Assembly (NCBI GenBank): GCA_015143295.1
Contig: CM026556.1
Span: 16,306,547 to 16,370,546 of the forward strand
DNA length: 64,000 nt
Reading direction: 5' to 3'
Source of the DNA: Tetracentron sinense
Lineage: Eukaryota > Streptophyta > Magnoliopsida > Trochodendrales > Trochodendraceae
The translations under genes and the position numbers were made by a program. Below the pieces are notes generated by a model, which was not told the origin of the DNA, did no database searches, and saw only the letters and a program-made list of their open reading frames with translations. Each line of letters starts with the position of its first letter. Position 1 is the stretch's first letter. This document shows positions 1 through 10,215 of the stretch, in pieces.

Positions 1-2625
1 GCATACAAGCCCGAAGCATATCTTCTATTACTTGGTTCACCCTCTCGGTTTGTCCATCCGTTTGTGGATGAAAAGCAGTGCTGAAATCAAGTCGGGAACC
101 CATAGCTTCCTGAAAGCTTTTCCAGAATCGTGATGTGAATCTTGGATCCCGATCCGACACAATACTGACAGGCACTTCGTGCAACCTCACCACTTCCTTG
201 ATGTACAAAGCAGCTAACTGACTAGAGTTGAAAGTAGTTCGGTAAGGCAAGAAGTGAGCGGACTTCGTCAAACGATCCACTACTACCCATATCGCATCTG
301 AACCCCTAGCCGTCTTTGGCAAGCCAACTATGAAATCCATGGATATGTTCTCCCATTTCCACTCGGGAATAGGAAGAGACTGCAATAGACCTGCGGGCCG
401 CATGTGTTCTGCTTTCACCTGTTGACACACCAAGCACCGTGCTACATATTCCGCAACCTCCCTCTTCATATTCCGCCACCAAAAGTGACTCTTGAGGTTC
501 CGGTACATCTTCGTACCCCCTGGATGCACAGTGTACTTTGCCCGGTGGGCTTCATCCATAATCTCCCTCCGAAGATTTGCATTGGCTGGAACACACAGCC
601 TTCCCTTGAATGTGATAGCACCTCGGCTAGTGAGAGAGAAGTCCTCACTACCCTTAGCAACTTCCTTGTCCCGATAAGCCAACAATTCAGCATCCGTGGC
701 TTGGTATTCTTGGATCAAATCTATAATGTATGGCCGAACCGTGACATTTGCCAAGATAGGACTACGGACAGAGTCATTCACACTAATGTCCAGATTTGCC
801 AAGTCTTCAAGTAGCTTCCATTCCTGCACTAACATGCATGCTAATAACCCTGGAGGTCTTCTACTCAAAGCATCAGCCACTACATTTGCTTTACCCGGGT
901 GGTATTGAATGGTACAATCATAGTCCTTCAGAAATTCCATCCAACGCCTTTGCCTTAGATTCAGCTCCTTTTGGGAAAAAAGATACTTGAGACTCTTGTG
1001 ATCAGTGAACACATAGAACTCCACCCCATAAAGGTAATGACGCCAAATCTTAAGTGCAAACACGACCGTCGCAAGCTCCAAGTCGTGCGTGGGATAATTC
1101 TTTTCATGCTCCTTCAACTGCCTTGATGCATAGGCAATGACTTTCTTGTGCTGCATGAGTACACACCCAAGTCCAATGTGTGAGGCATCACTATACACCT
1201 CATACCCATAAGGTCCGGATGGCACAGTAAGGACAGGGGCTGTAGTAAGCCTCTTCTTCAGTTCCGTGAAACTGATCTCACACTTGTCGCTCCATACAAA
1301 CTTAGCGTTCTTCCTTGTCAGGTAAGTGAGCGGTGCTGCAAGGCTGGAGAAACCCTCTACGAATCTCCTGTAGTAGCCTGCCAACCCAAGAAAACTGCGT
1401 ATCTCCGTGACACTCTTGGGCCTCGCCCAATTCATGACTGCCTCTATCTTCTTTGGATCCACCGAAATGCCTTCCGCCGATACAACGTGGCCTAGGAATG
1501 CCACCTCTTCCAACCAAAACTCACACTTGCTAAGTTTGGCGTATAGCTTGTGCTCTCTTAGCATTTCCAAAGCAAGGCGTAGGTCGCGTGTGTGATCTTC
1601 CCGTGTCTGGGAATAAACCAAAATGTCATCAACAAATACAATCACGCACCTATCAAGATATGGCCGGAACACCCGGTTCATCAAATCCATAAAGGCTGCC
1701 GGCGCGTTCGTGAGTCCAAAAGGCATCACCAAGAACTCGTAGTGTCCATATCGAGTCCTGAAAGCAGTTTTGGGAACATCTTCCGCCTTAATCTTCAACT
1801 GGTGATAACCCGATCGAAGATCTATCTTTGAGAAAAATCTCGCTCCCTTCAACTGATCGAACAAGTCATCAATCCTAGGCAAGGGATACCTATTCTTTAT
1901 AGTGACTTTGTTCAATTGCCTGTAATCGACACACATCCGCATCGAGCCATCTTTCTTCTTAACAAACAACACCGGGGCACCCCATGGTGAGACACTTGGT
2001 CGAATGAAGCCAAGGCCTTGCAATTCCTCCAACTGAGTCTTCAACTCCTTGAGTTCAATAGGGGCCATTCTATATGGAGCTCTGAATACAGGAGCTGTGC
2101 CTGGTGCAAGCTCGATCATAAACTCAATCTCCCTGTCTGGAGGCAATCCTGGCAACTCCTCTGGAAATACATCCAGGAACTCACTCACAACCGGAATAGT
2201 CGATGAGTCCTTTGCCTCGGGGTTAGCTAAGCTCAACGCCGCAAAACGGGCAATGTCTCTACTTTTTAACCCCCGAAAGTGAAATGGTTTTCCTTCTACC
2301 GGCTTGAAGAGTACCATCTTCTCAAAGCAAGCTACATGCCCATGATGTGCTGCTAACCAATCCATTCCCAATATAATATCAAAGTCTTGGAATCCAAGGA
2401 CGATGAGGTCAACCGCCAACTCGTGGCTTCCAACTTGGACCGCACTATTTCTATACACTTTATCTGCCAATACTGTTTTGCCGAGCGGAGTCGAAATGGC
2501 TAACTCCGGTTTTAGCTGACTAGGCTCCACAGAAAAGCCTTCTGAAAAACTCGGCGAGACAAACGAATGAGTAGACCCGGTATCAATCAACACTCGAGCC
2601 AAATACTCATTGACTAGTAGGGTTC
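1..2625 (-). CDS. pol: Element A Pol: protease, RT, RNase H, integrase (partial)
   Basis: Open to the window edge; I found no stop in the part translated. Order: aspartic protease with active site [10 protein letters not shown] (about 2570-2595) and ILGMDWL; reverse transcriptase with [33 protein letters not shown] and the catalytic FVDDILVYS near 1615-1640; RNase H with YSDAS and TDHKSLKYL (about 980-1200); integrase with the zinc-binding part ending CLVC (about 440), core aspartates in MDFIVGLP (about 340) and SDRDPRF (about 150) and the glutamate region [11 protein letters not shown] (about 30-60). All core catalytic residues seen are intact, so the enzyme could be functional if the upstream TAG is bypassed and the intron removed. 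The chromodomain expected after integrase is outside the window. Confidence 0.92.
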
Positions 2626-2770
2626 CTGAAATTTTAACTAGCGGAGTTAATCCATGCATCAACAATGTATACGTGTAGGTTTATATACATATAGAACATG
2701 CCGAGTACGTACACAAAAATATAGCATAACATAACAATCACGAATAAAGAAAATAACTCCAAACGCGTAC
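2626..2770 (-). other. Putative spliceosomal intron between gag and protease of element A
   Basis: On the minus strand the frame ahead of protease reads ...GTGCAAG, then GTACGC (donor, 2770-2769), 145 T-rich bases with several stops, then TTTCAG (acceptor ending 2626), and the protease frame resumes with GAACCC. Joining at these sites keeps the reading frame, whereas 145 is not a multiple of three and the retained form is closed. A candidate branch-point context (ATTAACT) lies about 25 nt before the acceptor. Introns are known in Ogre/Tat elements; for a Tekay-like element this is inference. A chance insertion with GT-AG edges is the alternative. Confidence 0.65.
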
Positions 2771-2924
2771 CTTGCACCACATCATCAGATGCAAGTGCAT
2801 CACCCTCTGTCAAAGCAAATACACGCCCCTGGTTCACCTGGCGAGACTGAGGTGTAGACCGGGTAGTCTGAGATGACGCCTGGTATGATCCTGCTGGGCG
2901 TGTCGGGGGCCTACTACCCTGAGA

Positions 2925-4019
2925 CTAGCCTGGTAAATGCCGGCTAGGGCAATCCCTGATCATGTGGCCCTGGCGACCGCAATGATAACATCCACCAGAT
3001 GCTCTTCGGCAATCTCCTGCCGGATGCCTTTTGCCGCATGAAGTGCAGACCTCATATGTGTAGGCTGGAGGGACCGGAGGTGGTGTATACCTCGCTGCCT
3101 GAGGGGTAACTGGCCGTGGGGCCGGAAGAGCCTGAGGTCGAGGTGCCTGTGGCACGTACTGCCGGGGTGCTGGAGGCGCATAAGTCGGCCTCATCTGTGG
3201 TGCTGGCCATGTATACTGATAAGGACCAGTCCGGGCCCGCCTCTCTGGAGGTGCTGAACTACTGGCTTGGCCTCTCGCCAACTCTCTCTTCTTAGACACC
3301 GCTTCGGAATTGGCCTCGACCAATAAGGCCTTGTCTACCACTTCAGGGTAGGTAGCATGCCTGAAAACGGAAACCTTCTCCATAATAACATCCTTGAGCC
3401 CTTGCTCAAATCTTCTCGCCTTCATTGCCTCATTAGCAACCATATGAGGCGCGAATCTCGACAATTCTGAGAACTTGGCCTCATAAGCGGCCACAGACAT
3501 CGAACCTTGCTCAAGGTTGATGAATTCTCTCTCTTTCTTTTCCCGTGCACCGATCGGAAAATACTTCTTGTAAAAAGTATCTTTGAACTCCTCCCAAGTC
3601 CACGGTTGACCTTGCATGGTCAAGTCCCGTGTCCTCAATGCGGACAACCACCAATGGTGGGCTTCGCCCTCTAGCATAAAAACTGCCCATGCCACTTTCT
3701 CTTCCTCTGTAGGAGAGAGCACCGCAAATATCTTCTCAACCTGGAGGATCCAAACCTCCGCAGTAAGAGGGTCCACACTCCCGTGGAAGGATGGAGGCCT
3801 CAATCTCCTGAATGCCTCAACTCCAGCTGTACGATGTACTGGAGCTGCGGGCGGTGGAGTAGGTGCCGCCGACGATGGTATAGCTTGCCGAGCCGCCAGT
3901 ATGGCGAGTGTCTCAGCAATAGAGCCTAAGACCTGGGAGAGGTCAGGCTGCTCATCCTCATCCCGTGAAGAAGAGGAAGCTCTGGTATGTGGCCCACGAC
4001 CCCGTGTGTTCCGTCTCAT
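2925..4019 (-). CDS. gag: Element A Gag, ended by an internal TAG
   Basis: 364 codons from the ATG at 4019. A retrotransposon gag (capsid-like) domain occupies about residues 70-235, with FRRLRPPSFHG, EGEAHHWW and FYKKYFP as landmarks. A Pro/Ala-rich linker follows (about 250-320). The C-terminus has two metal-knuckle motifs: CTSCGKRHPAGDC, then a classical CCHC knuckle CYHCGRQGHMIRDC. Gag packages the element RNA in a cytoplasmic particle. The frame stops at TAG (2925-2927) but continues open for ~50 codons to the putative splice donor. In this family gag and pol are normally one frame, so the TAG looks like a CAG-to-TAG change rather than a true end. Gag itself shows no other break. Confidence 0.9.
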   Translation of the reverse strand: MRRNTRGRGPHTRASSSSRDEDEQPDLSQVLGSIAETLAILAARQAIPSSAAPTPPPAAPVHRTAGVEAFRRLRPPSFHGSVDPLTAEVWILQVEKIFAVLSPTEEEKVAWAVFMLEGEAHHWWLSALRTRDLTMQGQPWTWEEFKDTFYKKYFPIGAREKKEREFINLEQGSMSVAAYEAKFSELSRFAPHMVANEAMKARRFEQGLKDVIMEKVSVFRHATYPEVVDKALLVEANSEAVSKKRELARGQASSSAPPERRARTGPYQYTWPAPQMRPTYAPPAPRQYVPQAPRPQALPAPRPVTPQAARYTPPPVPPAYTYEVCTSCGKRHPAGDCRRASGGCYHCGRQGHMIRDCPSRHLPG

Positions 4020-4379
4020 GACTAAAGTCCTGAGAATAATAACACCACATGAGTCTAACTTGAAACCACAGTTTATTTCAATGTCATTTCACAATAATTC
4101 AATCTGTATTAGTTGTATAATATTAATATACAGCACATCAAGTCATCAGAGTATTCATCACATTATACTTATACTTTAGTGTTCTAGCGTACCTAGGACC
4201 GTACTTGGTTAAAGCAACCATTTTAGACTAAGACTAAAGTATAGTCTTACACTTGGAACCAGACTCGCTCCCGACTCACTTCCTTCCTAACTTGTTTCCT
4301 AACATATGCTCTTGTCAAGCCGTGGTATAAGATTCTAAGTGACCCTAAAGACCTAAAGCCTAAGCTTTGATACCACTTC
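4020..4379 (-). other. Element A leader with tRNA-iMet primer-binding site
   Basis: This is the untranslated leader between the 5' LTR and the gag ATG. The primer-binding site is at 4364-4375, reading TGGTATCAAAGC on the minus strand, four bases after the LTR end. That is one mismatch from the usual plant initiator-Met PBS (TGGTATCAGAGC). The leader resembles that of element C (22865-23147), including the segment around ATAGTCTTACACTTGGAA. Confidence 0.85.
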
Positions 4380-4806
4380 TGTCACGACCCAAAACCCACC
4401 CTAGGAGTTAGAGTGAATCTTGGACGACTTAATCATGACTTACATGACTTGCTTGACGAACCAGCCTGCAAAACTCACAGAACATATACAATAGAGGATA
4501 ACAGCGGAAGCATACTATAAAACACAGCGGAAGTCTAACAAACCTCTAAGTATATATACACATGGTCCAAGTTTAATACAAAAGAAAACAAAACAAAGAA
4601 AGTGTGGACATGCCCGCCAAAATACATGGATATAATCACTCATGCTCACCCACAGCTAAACCACTTAGAATCTAACACCACCTACTGATAACCCTCTATG
4701 GGAGGTTCCTCCAAAGGTTCCTCGACGTACTCCTCCTCCACCCAAGGGCTAGGAGCACAGACATCAAATGGAGCAGCAGCTCCCTCAGAACCTGCCGACA
4801 TAAGAA

Positions 4807-4838
4807 GTACGGCTGAGCATGGAATACTCAGCGGGTAC
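4807..4838 (-). other. Conserved stem-loop in the transcribed part of the LTR
   Basis: Inverted repeat with arms GGCTGAG and CTCAGCG around a fixed GCATGGAATA loop, flanked by GTAC on both sides. It recurs at 19953-19984, 23519-23550, 28782-28812, 29301-29332, 29907-29938, 53591-53622 and 56865-56896. In LTR2 (19953-19984) both arms change together (CTAAG/CTTAG), which preserves pairing. It is a likely RNA structure; its function is unknown. Confidence 0.75.
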
Positions 4839-5094
4839 TAAATACTAACCAATAGTCATAGCAAAACCATAGCAGTATAGGAAGCAGGAAGCATTTCACA
4901 TATATAAAGCAGGAAACAATTCAAGCATATAAAGCAGGAATAATTCATATCATGACAATAAAGTAAAGGAGTATATAATCATGCTTGAATTCATAAAAGC
5001 CGATAAAACCCTTGAAAACACCGTGCACTTGACTTGACTGAAAATACCATTTCCTTGCTTGAAAACTTGTCATGTTTGTCTTATCTTATCGTAT

Positions 5095-5475
5095 CATGCA
5101 TGTCATGCCATGTCTTGTCATGCTTGCTTGGAAAAGTAAACTACTTGTGAGGGAAGGGAGACCCTTCTTCCTAGAATGCTTATGCTTGTCATGCCATGTC
5201 TTGTCATGCTTGCTTGAAAAAGTAAACTACTTGTGAGGGAAGGGAGACCCTTCTTCCTAGAATGCTTATGCTTGTCATGCCATGTCTTGTCATGCATGCT
5301 TGAAAAAGTAAACTACTTGTGAGGGAAGGGAGACCCTTCTTCCTAGAATGCTCATGCTTGTACTTCCACTTGTGAGATTCACTTGTGAGGTATCCTTGTG
5401 AGATGCACTTGCGAGGGAAGGGAGACCCTTCTTATGTTATGTATGCACTTGCGAGGGAAGGGAGACCCTTTTATG
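5095..5475 (-). repeat. Tandem hairpin repeats in LTR A
   Basis: About three units of ~86 bp, then shorter copies, each holding the inverted repeat GAAGGG-AGA-CCCTTC. Related arrays lie in LTR2 (about 20270-20450) and LTR6 (about 30235-30410). One unit in LTR2 has GAGGGG-AGA-CCCCTC, with both arms changed. Confidence 0.8.
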
Positions 5476-6404
5476 AAAATGTATGATTGTCTCATCCTTG
5501 CCAAAAGCGAGGTAAAACATATCGTAGGATATGCCCCACCTCTAAATCTCATTCTTGAAAACCTCGGTAAATCATGTCATGCATGCGTGCTCGTGGAAGC
5601 GTGTACATACTTCCATTTAAATTTAAATGTGACATTTGGAGAGTTAACAATACATAACAATTTATAGACATCAATCAATTGAGCAATTCAATATTTGTGT
5701 AATTTAGGGAAAATAAGATGGCACACTATCATAACCCTAGCAAATTTCCATAAACCTTAAACATGAATTTTCTTAATTTCTTATTCATTTCATTCATCTT
5801 GGCATTTCATCAAACATGGTGTGTTCATTATTTATTAACCCTACAACATGCTTTTCTAGGTGGGTTATACTCACATCACACTTGTATGTTTATTATTAGT
5901 ACAATGCCCCTCCCCATTCATTCATTACATCATCCACACGGCATCCATTCGCCAACATCCATCTCCATTTACCATACATACCACCCATCTCATAATATAT
6001 ATATATATATATATATATGAAGGAAAACAAGAAGAAATAAGGAAAGGAGAGGCTATAACTAGGAGGGTAGTAAAAAGCACCGACCTTGATCAAGTGGGGA
6101 AGAAATCCCCCTTTCCAAAACGACCGTGAGTTGCTGCCCTAGCTTGGAACACGAGCTCCACACGAGCTTGAGCCGAGATCTTGAAGGAAAACGTGCTTGA
6201 GGATGATCTAGGGTCTCAAACCCCTTTGATTTCTCTTCAAAATGGAAACCCTAGGTTTAGGAACCCTTTCTCCTCTCTTCTAATCTCCCAATTCTTCTAA
6301 GTGTTTAGAATGAGCCCTAAAGGCTCGGGCAATCCTATATAAGAAAAGGTATAACACCCTTATGCCGAAAATGCCCCTAGTGAAAATTCTGCAAAAACGC
6401 GAGT

Positions 6405-6588
6405 ACCGAGCGATCGGTGTTAATGACCGATCGATCGGTTGCCTACCGATCGATCGGTTTCATAACCGAGCGATCGGTTAAAATTTCACTCTCTGGAAAA
6501 TTTCTCCATACAAAAATCTTGACCAGTCGATAGCCTCCGAGCGATCGGTTTTGGACCGATCGATCGCTCCATGGACCGAGCGATCGGT
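6405..6588 (-). promoter_or_regulatory. U3 palindrome module of LTR A (4 + spacer + 3)
   Basis: Seven copies of a 13-14 bp palindrome, mostly ACCGATCGATCGGT or ACCGAGCGATCGGT. Four are followed by a ~60-bp spacer (containing CTCTCTGGAAAA, CCATACAAA and CCAGTCGATAGCC) and then three more. The block lies about 60 bp upstream of the TATA box at 6334-6343, a position fitting an enhancer or upstream activating block. The same 4 + spacer + 3 layout occurs in the copia LTR at 47857-48042. Confidence 0.85.
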
Positions 6589-6803
6589 GGTCTGCAGGTC
6601 CAAACTGTTTTGGCCATAACTTTTGACTCGTTCATCCGATTTTGACGATTCAACTTGCGTTGGGTTCGTACTTCGAAAACGAACATTTCTGACGTTTCGG
6701 AATTTCCAATTTCTTCCTTATTTATTAATTGCATTACTTTAAAGGAAAAATGGCTACGAAGGGTCATGCATAAATGTGAAAAGGTCCGGGGCTCTACACC
6801 ATC

Positions 6804-7475
6804 AATGAATGATAAAGTTTCAAAACCGGTTGTGGCATTGACCATCATTTCTATGATGGGCAAAGGGAATTCATCTTTAGGGCAAGCTTTATTCAAATCT
6901 TGAAAGTCTATGCAAACCCGGATCTATCCGTTCTTCTTCTTCACAGGAACCACGTTGGCAAGCCTAGTAGGGTATTGAACCTCTCTTATAAACCCGACTT
7001 TGAGGAGTTTATCTACCTCAGCTTCAGTTTGAGCGATCAGTTCTGGGCGAGCTCGTCTTTATGCCTGCTTGATTGGTCTGACATCTTCTCGAGTTATGAG
7101 ATGATGAACTGTAATTTTTGGATCTAAGCCAGGCATCTCTGTGTAGTTCCAGGTAAAGACATCCTTTTACTCTTTTGGGAGACAAAGATGCTCATCCTTT
7201 TCTATTTGGGAGAGAGAGGCACTGATGAAGGTTGGCCTTAGGTCTTGTTATGAGTCAAGGTTAACTTCAAGAAGGTAATCAACAGTTGCTTGACCTCCTG
7301 CTTCAAATTCTGGAGGAGCCAGACAAAGTCCTGAAGAGGAGTCTTCATCTACCGTAATAGTATTTATGGTCCAGATCAGTTCCTCATTTGGCGAATGATA
7401 AGAATTTCCTGGTTCAAGTTTTCCCAAGTTAGAACCAACCTGCTTATAGGTAGCCAAAGTTCTGGGTGCTGGCAT
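6804..7475 (-). pseudogene. Element B RT, N-terminal part, truncated by element A
   Basis: The broken frame contains motifs preceding and entering a Tat-type RT: DYLLEVNLDS, TEMPGLDPKI, VDKLLKVGFIREV, IRVCIDFQDLNKACP and PKDEFPLPIIEMMVNATTGF. The catalytic DD box lay beyond the break and is not here. In-frame stops include a TAG just ahead of IRVCIDF, where a glutamine is usual, and another in the DVFTWNY region. The sequence ends at SFIDG where the LTR of A begins. It once copied RNA to DNA for B and is now inactive. Confidence 0.85.
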
Positions 7476-7490
7476 GATTTCATGCTTAAC

Positions 7491-8147
7491 CTACTCTTCT
7501 TCTTCAGTATTAAACCCCTGCTTCTCAAGCATTTTCTTGATCGCCGGATTAAACACAGGCTTCCTTTGATAAGGATTCATTCTTCTACCCCTTCTGTTGC
7601 TTCGGGGAGTGGCTTTGCCTGCTTGTCTTACGGAGTGAAAAACAATGGGCTTTTCCCCTGTTTTTATGGGCGGGACAATGACACTGGGAATGACTTCCGT
7701 TGTTGGCCATTTTTGCCATGCACTGAGGCCGACCTTAGCCAAGCTATCAATCATATTTTGATGCGCTGCCTCAACCCATGGGGATGCTTGTAGGGACTCT
7801 ACTTCTTCTGAAAGCCATTCTATGGAGACTTCTTCTGATGTGGATTCCTCCCTGGCCATGACCATATTTACGGTCTGATTGTGATTTTTCTCGAATACAA
7901 AGACTAGGGGATTATACCCAATTCTTGGTGTATTTGTATCTACATATTCACCAGTATCCAGGGCTTCATGTTGCTCCCATTTGAGCATGGCTTCATAAGC
8001 CGGTAGGGTAGTTCCTTCGACTTGCTCTCCTTCTTCAAGATCAAACCCTTGGTTTTTGAGGAGCCTGGTAGTCTTTTCACCAAAGCTTATCTTCTTCTGA
8101 TAAGGATTGGTGATCCTACCTTTTTCATTGGTCCATGAGGAGTTCAT
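7491..8147 (-). pseudogene. Element B spacer between protease and RT
   Basis: 218 codons without a recognised domain. It contains two imperfect copies of a module (NPYQKK...LLKNQGFDLEEGE and NPYQRK...MLEKQGFNTEEEE), so the spacer carries an internal duplication of ~120 residues. Such a long linker between protease and RT is usual in Tat/Ogre-like elements. Its function is unknown. Confidence 0.6.
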
Positions 8148-8186
8148 CCTATCATATGCACCTGGGGAATTGAAGAGTGTCGGTTT

Positions 8187-8950
8187 CTATCCTCTTTTCT
8201 TAACTGGGACAGTGAAATTGGAGATAGTTTCAACCATTGTACAGTCCATTCTCCTCAAAGGGACTATATGATCACCTTTCAGAGCTTGAAGGGGGTCAAT
8301 TTTTTTAACCTCATAAATCTGGGAAAGGTCGACTGACTTACCCTTCTCCAGATTCTGGGAAGATTCGACCAAAGATAAGGTTAGTTTTCCTTCTTTTCTT
8401 TGAGACTTTGGGGTGTATTTGAACACCCTTTTCGGAGCTACTGTTTGGGCAGGTTCATAATTGCTTTTTGAGCTACTCTCAACCTTTTCCCCTTTGGGCT
8501 TCTGTTGAAGGTTTCTTTGGGCATTTTTGATATAGAAACACGCATCTACGTAATATGCTTCTGCATCATTGAATAGATCATCATCAACATCGATCCTTAC
8601 TTGCCTATTCCCTTGAGGGTATTTGAGGTATTGATGATAGGTGGACGACACAATTAGATGGTTGTGCATCCATTGATGCCCCAATAAGGCGTTGTACGAC
8701 ATATCGACATTGATCACAAGAAACGTATAGTTTCAGCAATATCCCCAAATCTGGTTTTGAGGTTGACCATGCCCATGGGCTTCTGCTCATTTTGGTTAAA
8801 GCCTTGGATGATCAGGTTGCTTTCATGAAGCTGACCTATTTTTCTGCTAAGCTTGGATAGCATTCTTCTTGGAAGAATGTTAACGGCTGAACTCTCATCT
8901 ATCATCACTCTGGAGATACTAGTCTCATTAACTAAACCCGAGATGAACAA
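8187..8950 (-). pseudogene. Element B protease region, frameshifted
   Basis: Two overlapping frames (8714-8950 and 8187-8717) form one ancestral protein. The first has the retropepsin-like site MIDESSAVNILP, where the usual D[ST/G]GSA is altered. The second starts INVDMSYNALLGHQWMHN, the conserved second half of plant gypsy proteases (YNALLGRPWLH type). A one-base change near 8714-8720 moves the frame between them. It cleaved the Gag-Pol precursor and is now broken. Confidence 0.8.
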
Positions 8951-9037
8951 TGGTTAATTATGCTGGAGAGTCTCAGCTTGCATGTCTTCATCATCAAAGG
9001 TGATCGTAAAGAGGCATGAAGCTCCTGTTTGAGGAGG

Positions 9038-9906
9038 CTATGGCAGCTGACTTGTGACCTCTTCAGAAAAGTCCTCAAGATTAGAAATGGCATATATAAG
9101 GGACCTTCTTAATTTCGGAGACATCTTGAGAGCATCATAAATGCTCGGTAAAGAAGGAATTTTCTTTAGGTGAGCCAGAATATCATATTTGACCCTCTCA
9201 TTACCAGGAGCCATTTGAACTTGGGTTGGCTGGGCTCTGGTCTGATTTTCATGCTGGACTAGCACAAACCTCGGTTAAAGCTTTTTTCCTAACCGGAGGT
9301 TGAGTTGATAGACTTTGGCAATTGTCTGATCTATTGGTCCAGATGACTCTCCTTCCAAGAGTTGGATCATGCTCATAGAGCTGAAGTCCAACTTTATTTT
9401 CTTGCTTTCGAAAGATGACTGAATTTTTCTTATATGTTGCCTTGTTAGACTTCTAGGCTGAGCTAAGATTTGTTCAGATGCTTGTGATTTGTCAGTCGGC
9501 CCTGAGTTTACGACTACTTCTTCTGTTTAAGGGTCCTTATTCAAACTGAATACAGTAAGTGAATCTTGGTTCTCGAGCTGAGTTGAGATTTGCACGGGTC
9601 ATCGCATCTGACGATGGTTTGGGTTTGGAACCTCAGGTGTATTTAACCTTTCTTGAGGTGAATCAGATTGTACTTGTTCATCTTCTGCCTCGCTTTCTCC
9701 CCCAGATAAGAATCCTTAGAGAGATTTGAAAGTCCCGTAGGGGTTCGTCCTGGTCTAGATGGTCTCCCTTCTGGGAGTTCAATGTCTTCTGATTGATCTA
9801 GCCAATCTTGAAATACCCGTTGTCTTTTTGGACTATAGGCTACCACTGGTCTTAGCATATCCAACCATAAAGGGGCTTCATTCGGGACCGCGTCAATAAC
9901 ATCCAA
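9038..9906 (-). pseudogene. Element B gag-protease linker remnants
   Basis: Open pieces at 9643-9906 and 9038-9265. The latter has YDILAHLKKIPSLPSIYDA and MSPKLRRSLI, a conserved stretch found just before the protease in Tat-like polyproteins. Between 9266 and 9642 the reading frame is broken and I see no further domain. Confidence 0.6.
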
Positions 9907-10215
9907 CAGGAAAAGATGTTGGATTCGTCTCCTGAATCTATTGACTAAAGGCTATTATAGTCGTAGTCGGAGCAGAAGCCTAGCGGGACAAAATCCATTA
10001 ACATGATCACCGTCAATGGCTTTTTTTCCACAAGAGCATCTTGGGCAGGGCCATTTTTCTTGGCTTTCCTCACTCTTTTTCTTTTCGGCCACGGCTATGT
10101 GCTTCCCTTCTTTTCTTTAGGCTTGAGTTTGCCTTGTATCCTAAGCTTGCTTTTTAGCATAAGCATTTCGAGCTAACTACTTTTTCTTCTTGGCCCCCTT
10201 GCTTTCAAAGAGGGT
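9907..10215 (-). other. Element B gag-linker spacer, no domain seen
   Basis: Decayed polyprotein sequence rich in Lys codons on the minus strand; no recognisable domain or repeat. Confidence 0.4.

Larger units (their letters stand above)
1..6798 (-). mobile_element. Element A: Tekay-like Ty3/gypsy (chromovirus) retrotransposon, 5' part
   Basis: On the minus strand, reading leftward: 5' LTR, tRNA-iMet primer site, leader, gag, protease, RT, RNase H and integrase. The element leaves the window inside integrase, so its 3' LTR is not seen. It is inserted in the RT gene of element B: B coding sequence stops at 6799 exactly where the LTR terminus begins (TGTAGAGCCCC on the minus strand). The right copy of the expected TSD is CCATC (6799-6803); the partner lies outside. 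Assignment to the Tekay/Del group rests on gene order, the double zinc-knuckle gag, the 2.4-kb LTR and RT motifs. Pol is open throughout the part seen, so A is one of the youngest insertions here. Confidence 0.9.
4380..6798 (-). repeat. 5' LTR of element A (2419 bp)
   Basis: On the minus strand it starts TGTAGAGCCCC (6798) and ends TCGTGACA (4380), giving TG...CA ends. U3 holds the palindrome module (6405-6588) and a TATA box CTTATATAGG (6334-6343). The transcribed part holds tandem hairpin units (about 5095-5475), a hairpin with CATATC/GATATG arms (about 5509-5543), an (AT)n run near 5993-6019 and the conserved stem-loop (4807-4838). It belongs to the same family as LTR2, LTR4-LTR8 and the element C LTR. 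Confidence 0.92.

Noticed and set aside
4364-4375. tRNA-like sequence (also at 23131, 44591, 61895)
   Set aside because: These are 12-13 base matches to the 3' end of tRNA-iMet next to LTRs, that is primer-binding sites, not tRNA genes.
5993-6019. (AT)n run as a matrix attachment or origin site
   Set aside because: Simple microsatellite inside LTR A, absent from the sister LTRs.
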